From Streptomyces abyssalis (GTDB taxonomy: Bacteria; Actinomycetota; Actinomycetes; Streptomycetales; Streptomycetaceae): a DNA stretch of 64,000 bases. Each line of letters starts with the position of its first letter. Position 1 is the stretch's first letter. A program made the translations under genes and the position numbers. This document shows positions 63,001 through 64,000 of this stretch, piece after piece. Location of the stretch: positions 409,271-473,270 of the forward strand of contig NZ_LJGT01000038.1 of the NCBI RefSeq assembly GCF_001751365.1, written 5' to 3'. The notes under the pieces were generated by a model. The model saw only the letters and a list, made by a program, of their open reading frames with translations. It did not search any database and had not been told where the DNA came from.

Positions 63001-63242
63001 ACACCGTCGCGGAGGGTGAGCCTGAGGCGTCCCGTTGTGCCGGCGCGGGCCGCGGCGTCCGAGGCGTTCTGCGCCAGCTCGATCACGAGGCGGTCCCGGT
63101 AGCCGCCGAGCGCCAACTCCTGCTCGGCGTTGGCGTCCTCGCGGAACCGTGCGGGCGACGCGGTCCACGCGTCCAGCACGCCACGCCTCAGCCGCGCCGT
63201 GCCGAACGGGTCTCCGCCCTCCGGCGGTTCTTCCTGCCCCAT
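60066..63242 (-). CDS. Sacsin-like GHKL ATPase, large
   Basis: 1058 residues from ATG, 6 nt after GAAGGAG; the earlier start at 63257 is less suited. The N-terminal Hsp90-like ATP pocket has LVIELAQNASDA (Asn box, about residues 51-62), TVANSGAPLD and GRFGVGFSAVLAISD (about 116-130). The remaining ~850 residues are rich in Glu/Leu/Pro with no second recognisable domain, as in bacterial sacsin-N-domain proteins often named Hsp90-like. No client or partner gene is adjacent. A chaperone or nucleic-acid maintenance role is possible, not shown. Confidence 0.87.
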   Translation of the reverse strand: MGQEEPPEGGDPFGTARLRRGVLDAWTASPARFREDANAEQELALGGYRDRLVIELAQNASDAAARAGTTGRLRLTLRDGVLTVANSGAPLDASGVESLSTLRASAKRGDEDAAAVGRFGVGFSAVLAISDEPSVVGATGEGVRWSLNEAREMVRDAAREEPVLGEELDRREGHVPLLRLPLPRSAGEVPPEGYDTVVVLPLRDANAGELAERLLADVDDALLLTLPGLDEVVVETGEGVRRLTRHADGPFVEVRRDGGDVRRWCVAHDSGVADAALLEDRPVEERMRPAWSVTWAVPVEDGSPARPPTAPCVHAPTPTDEPLGMPALLIASFPLEPTRRHVAPGPLTEFLLERAADAYVRLLREWRPVTPDVVDLVPGPLGKGELDGELRQLLLSKLPSVPFLAGAGKDEDGDPVVLRPRDAEIAEGAGAGTVAVLAELFPSLLPAGMERRAELRALDVARVPLGEVIDRLAGVERPPEWWRRLYDSLAGVDPDRLTGLPVPLAGEGPGGGRTAIGPRQVLLPLPDSAMETERAGRLARLGLKVAHEDAVHPLLEKLGATGATPRAVLTTPQVRAAVAASLDDGEAAWDGGPAGDGEGPLDAEELAEVVLGLVRDAGLGPGDEPWLGALALPDEDGELAPAGELVFPGSAFESVIREGELAACDGELAEQWGEQPLTALGVQADFALVRATDVVLDPDELEPREGDFAEPDDAGLLDAVDVWCEDVLDQLPDSEVAVPPVASELVAVRDLDLVDDDCWPEALAMLARPPLRDALTAPVRVLLPGGVTETVRPYTAWWLRGHPVLDGRRPAGLRAAGGDALLDGLYEEADATGFGDVQVLRALGIRTSAAALLEEPGGAAELLGRLAEPESEAGHAQLHGLYGLLAQMDPEEVTLPDELRTVRAGTGSVEVTPRSEAVIADAPDLVPLADGRALLPVAPAHAAGLAAVLEVARLSETVAGRIDTAASGEGTERGVPEAVRVLLPEAPRSYREHDELVVDGTDVEWRRTPDGVLHAATLEGVAAGLAWAAGRWARRFEVAALLEDPVRVAELERARWFD

Positions 63243-63253
63243 GACCGTCTCCT

Positions 63254-63400
63254 TCATCGCACACCGCCACCCTCGGCACCCTCACCCCGTCCGGTGGACG
63301 GTACGGCATCCGCCTGGCGGCTGAGGCTCGCCGGTGTGCGCCTCCGGTGCGTTTCTGGTTCCGGGTGCGTGCCGCTGCGGCGGCGGCTCCGGGAAGGCAT
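63254..63400 (-). CDS. Small upstream open frame before the sacsin-like gene (candidate)
   Basis: 48 codons from ATG, ending at 63254-63256 just before the ribosome site of the sacsin-like gene. Arg/Ser/Pro-rich and with no good ribosome site of its own. Its first part overlaps a DNA-level inverted repeat (63333-63410) read in a different frame from the copy at the right edge, which argues against peptide conservation. Could be a leader or chance. Confidence 0.25.
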   Translation of the reverse strand: MPSRSRRRSGTHPEPETHRRRTPASLSRQADAVPSTGRGEGAEGGGVR

Positions 63401-63410
63401 GATTTACGGC
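63333..63410 (-). repeat. Inverted partner of the right-edge repeat
   Basis: On the minus strand this reads TAAATCATG, then CCCGGAGC, then GCACGCACCCGGAACCAG and AAACGCACCGGAGGCGC, matching the plus-strand segment at 63813-63957 piecewise. The two are about 420 bp apart, in opposite orientation. Confidence 0.75.
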
Positions 63411-63818
63411 CGCCTCACGGTGCAGTTCCGTGGAGCCCCGCAGCGGCCACAAATCACGCTTGAGTTTCCCGGAGCCACCGCCTCCGCGTCCCACCCCCTC
63501 CGGTCGTCCTAGCGGCTTTCCCCTCGTGGTTCCCGGACAGACGGCGGGTCGCTGCCGCGCGGACCTTTCGGCACGTGTACGTGGCTGCGGCTCCAACCAT
63601 CGGTGTTCAGGGGCCCGTTGAATCCTGGAGTGGTCCGAGAGCGGCAGCAGGTCCGACGGGAGGACGAGGCAACCGGCCGGTGGCCACCAACCGGAAGCCG
63701 CCGACGAAACGGGAGGGGGCGGGACGCGCAGGGGTGCGTGTCCGGACGCTTGCCCGTGATTTGTCGACCGGCACAGGCAAGGCTCCGCAACAGCCGGAGC
63801 GGTTCAGGGAGGTAAATC
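63401..63818. other. Intergenic region before the right-edge gene
   Basis: About 420 bp with no convincing gene on either strand. The first ten bases belong to the inverted repeat. The last 11 bases hold GGGAGGT for the downstream gene. No tRNA found. Confidence 0.5.
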
Positions 63819-64000
63819 ATGGGTCCGGACATGTACCCCGGAGCGGCACGCACCCGCCACCAGAAACGCACCGCACGCGAACACGCACGCACCCGGCACC
63901 AGAAACGCACCGCACGCGAACACGCACGCCCCCGGAACCAGAAACGCACCGGAGGCGCCCAACGGCACCCCTACGAAAGCTCGTCCGCCCGCGTCTCGTC
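63819..64000 (+). CDS. Arg/His-rich repeat protein, N-terminal part
   Basis: 60 residues visible from ATG, 5 nt after GGGAGGT, one of the best ribosome sites in the window; the frame is open to the right edge. After PDMYPGAA come in-frame 39-bp units (63849-63887, 63888-63926, then a diverged unit to 63965), each encoding RTRHQKRTAREHA or a relative. Strongly basic, so it would suit nucleic-acid binding. I know no family with it. The gene runs past the window end. Confidence 0.65.
   Translation, partial: MGPDMYPGAARTRHQKRTAREHARTRHQKRTAREHARPRNQKRTGGAQRHPYESSSARVS

Noticed and set aside
59235..63512. Plus-strand frame of 1425 codons opposite the sacsin-like gene
   Set aside because: Antisense shadow of three minus-strand genes with clear domains and ribosome sites.

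Overview
The window is 64 kb of very GC-rich chromosomal DNA. GTG starts, GTGA/ATGA stop-start overlaps, leaderless-looking promoters and many paralogous regulators point to an actinobacterium, most likely Streptomyces or a close relative. No rRNA, tRNA, CRISPR array, transposase or phage gene is recognisable. Species was not determined.

Region 1 (1-7 kb): the 3' part of a citrate synthase gene, a two-domain MerR regulator divergent from a UvrA-like ABC ATPase, and a sodium:solute symporter.

Region 2 (6.4-20.1 kb): a minus-strand operon of eight genes (TIGR03084-like protein, AtuA-like protein, acyl-CoA carboxylase beta and alpha, acyl-CoA dehydrogenase, AMP-forming CoA ligase, enoyl-CoA hydratase, TetR). 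The enzyme set resembles the acyclic-terpene/branched acyl-CoA (Atu) pathway. A TetR-MFS pair diverges from its promoter.

Region 3 (20.2-32.6 kb): core-like genes. These are a fused FAD/Fe-S lactate- or glycolate-type dehydrogenase, two DUF1990-like proteins flanking a 71-residue membrane protein, serC, a DrrAB-type exporter with its TetR, a membrane-anchored secreted protein, an aldo/keto reductase and an RNA 2',3'-cyclic phosphodiesterase.

Region 4 (32.8-50.5 kb): the most interesting part, two divergent gene sets around a promoter with strong inverted repeats. Rightward: a Rieske oxygenase, a Pot-type ABC importer, a flavin amine oxidase and an aldehyde dehydrogenase. Leftward: an uncharacterised protein, a NuoF-like flavoprotein, a ferredoxin, an ADP-forming acyl-CoA synthetase, two acyl-CoA dehydrogenases that have exchanged sequence, a 3-hydroxyacyl-CoA dehydrogenase and a TetR regulator. 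Together they read as uptake of a cationic amine, oxidative removal of nitrogen, and feeding of the acid into beta-oxidation. The substrate is unknown.

Region 5 (50.6-64 kb): an MFS exporter with a MarR regulator, small regulatory and membrane proteins, a two-domain ABM protein, an ANTAR protein, a CtpE-like P-type ATPase, a non-coding array of 137-bp tandem repeats, a phosphotransferase, a RibD/DHFR-like reductase, a large sacsin-like GHKL ATPase, and the start of an Arg/His-rich repeat protein at the right edge.

A small palindromic repeat family recurs at three places in the first 16 kb. One copy lies inside the AtuA coding sequence.
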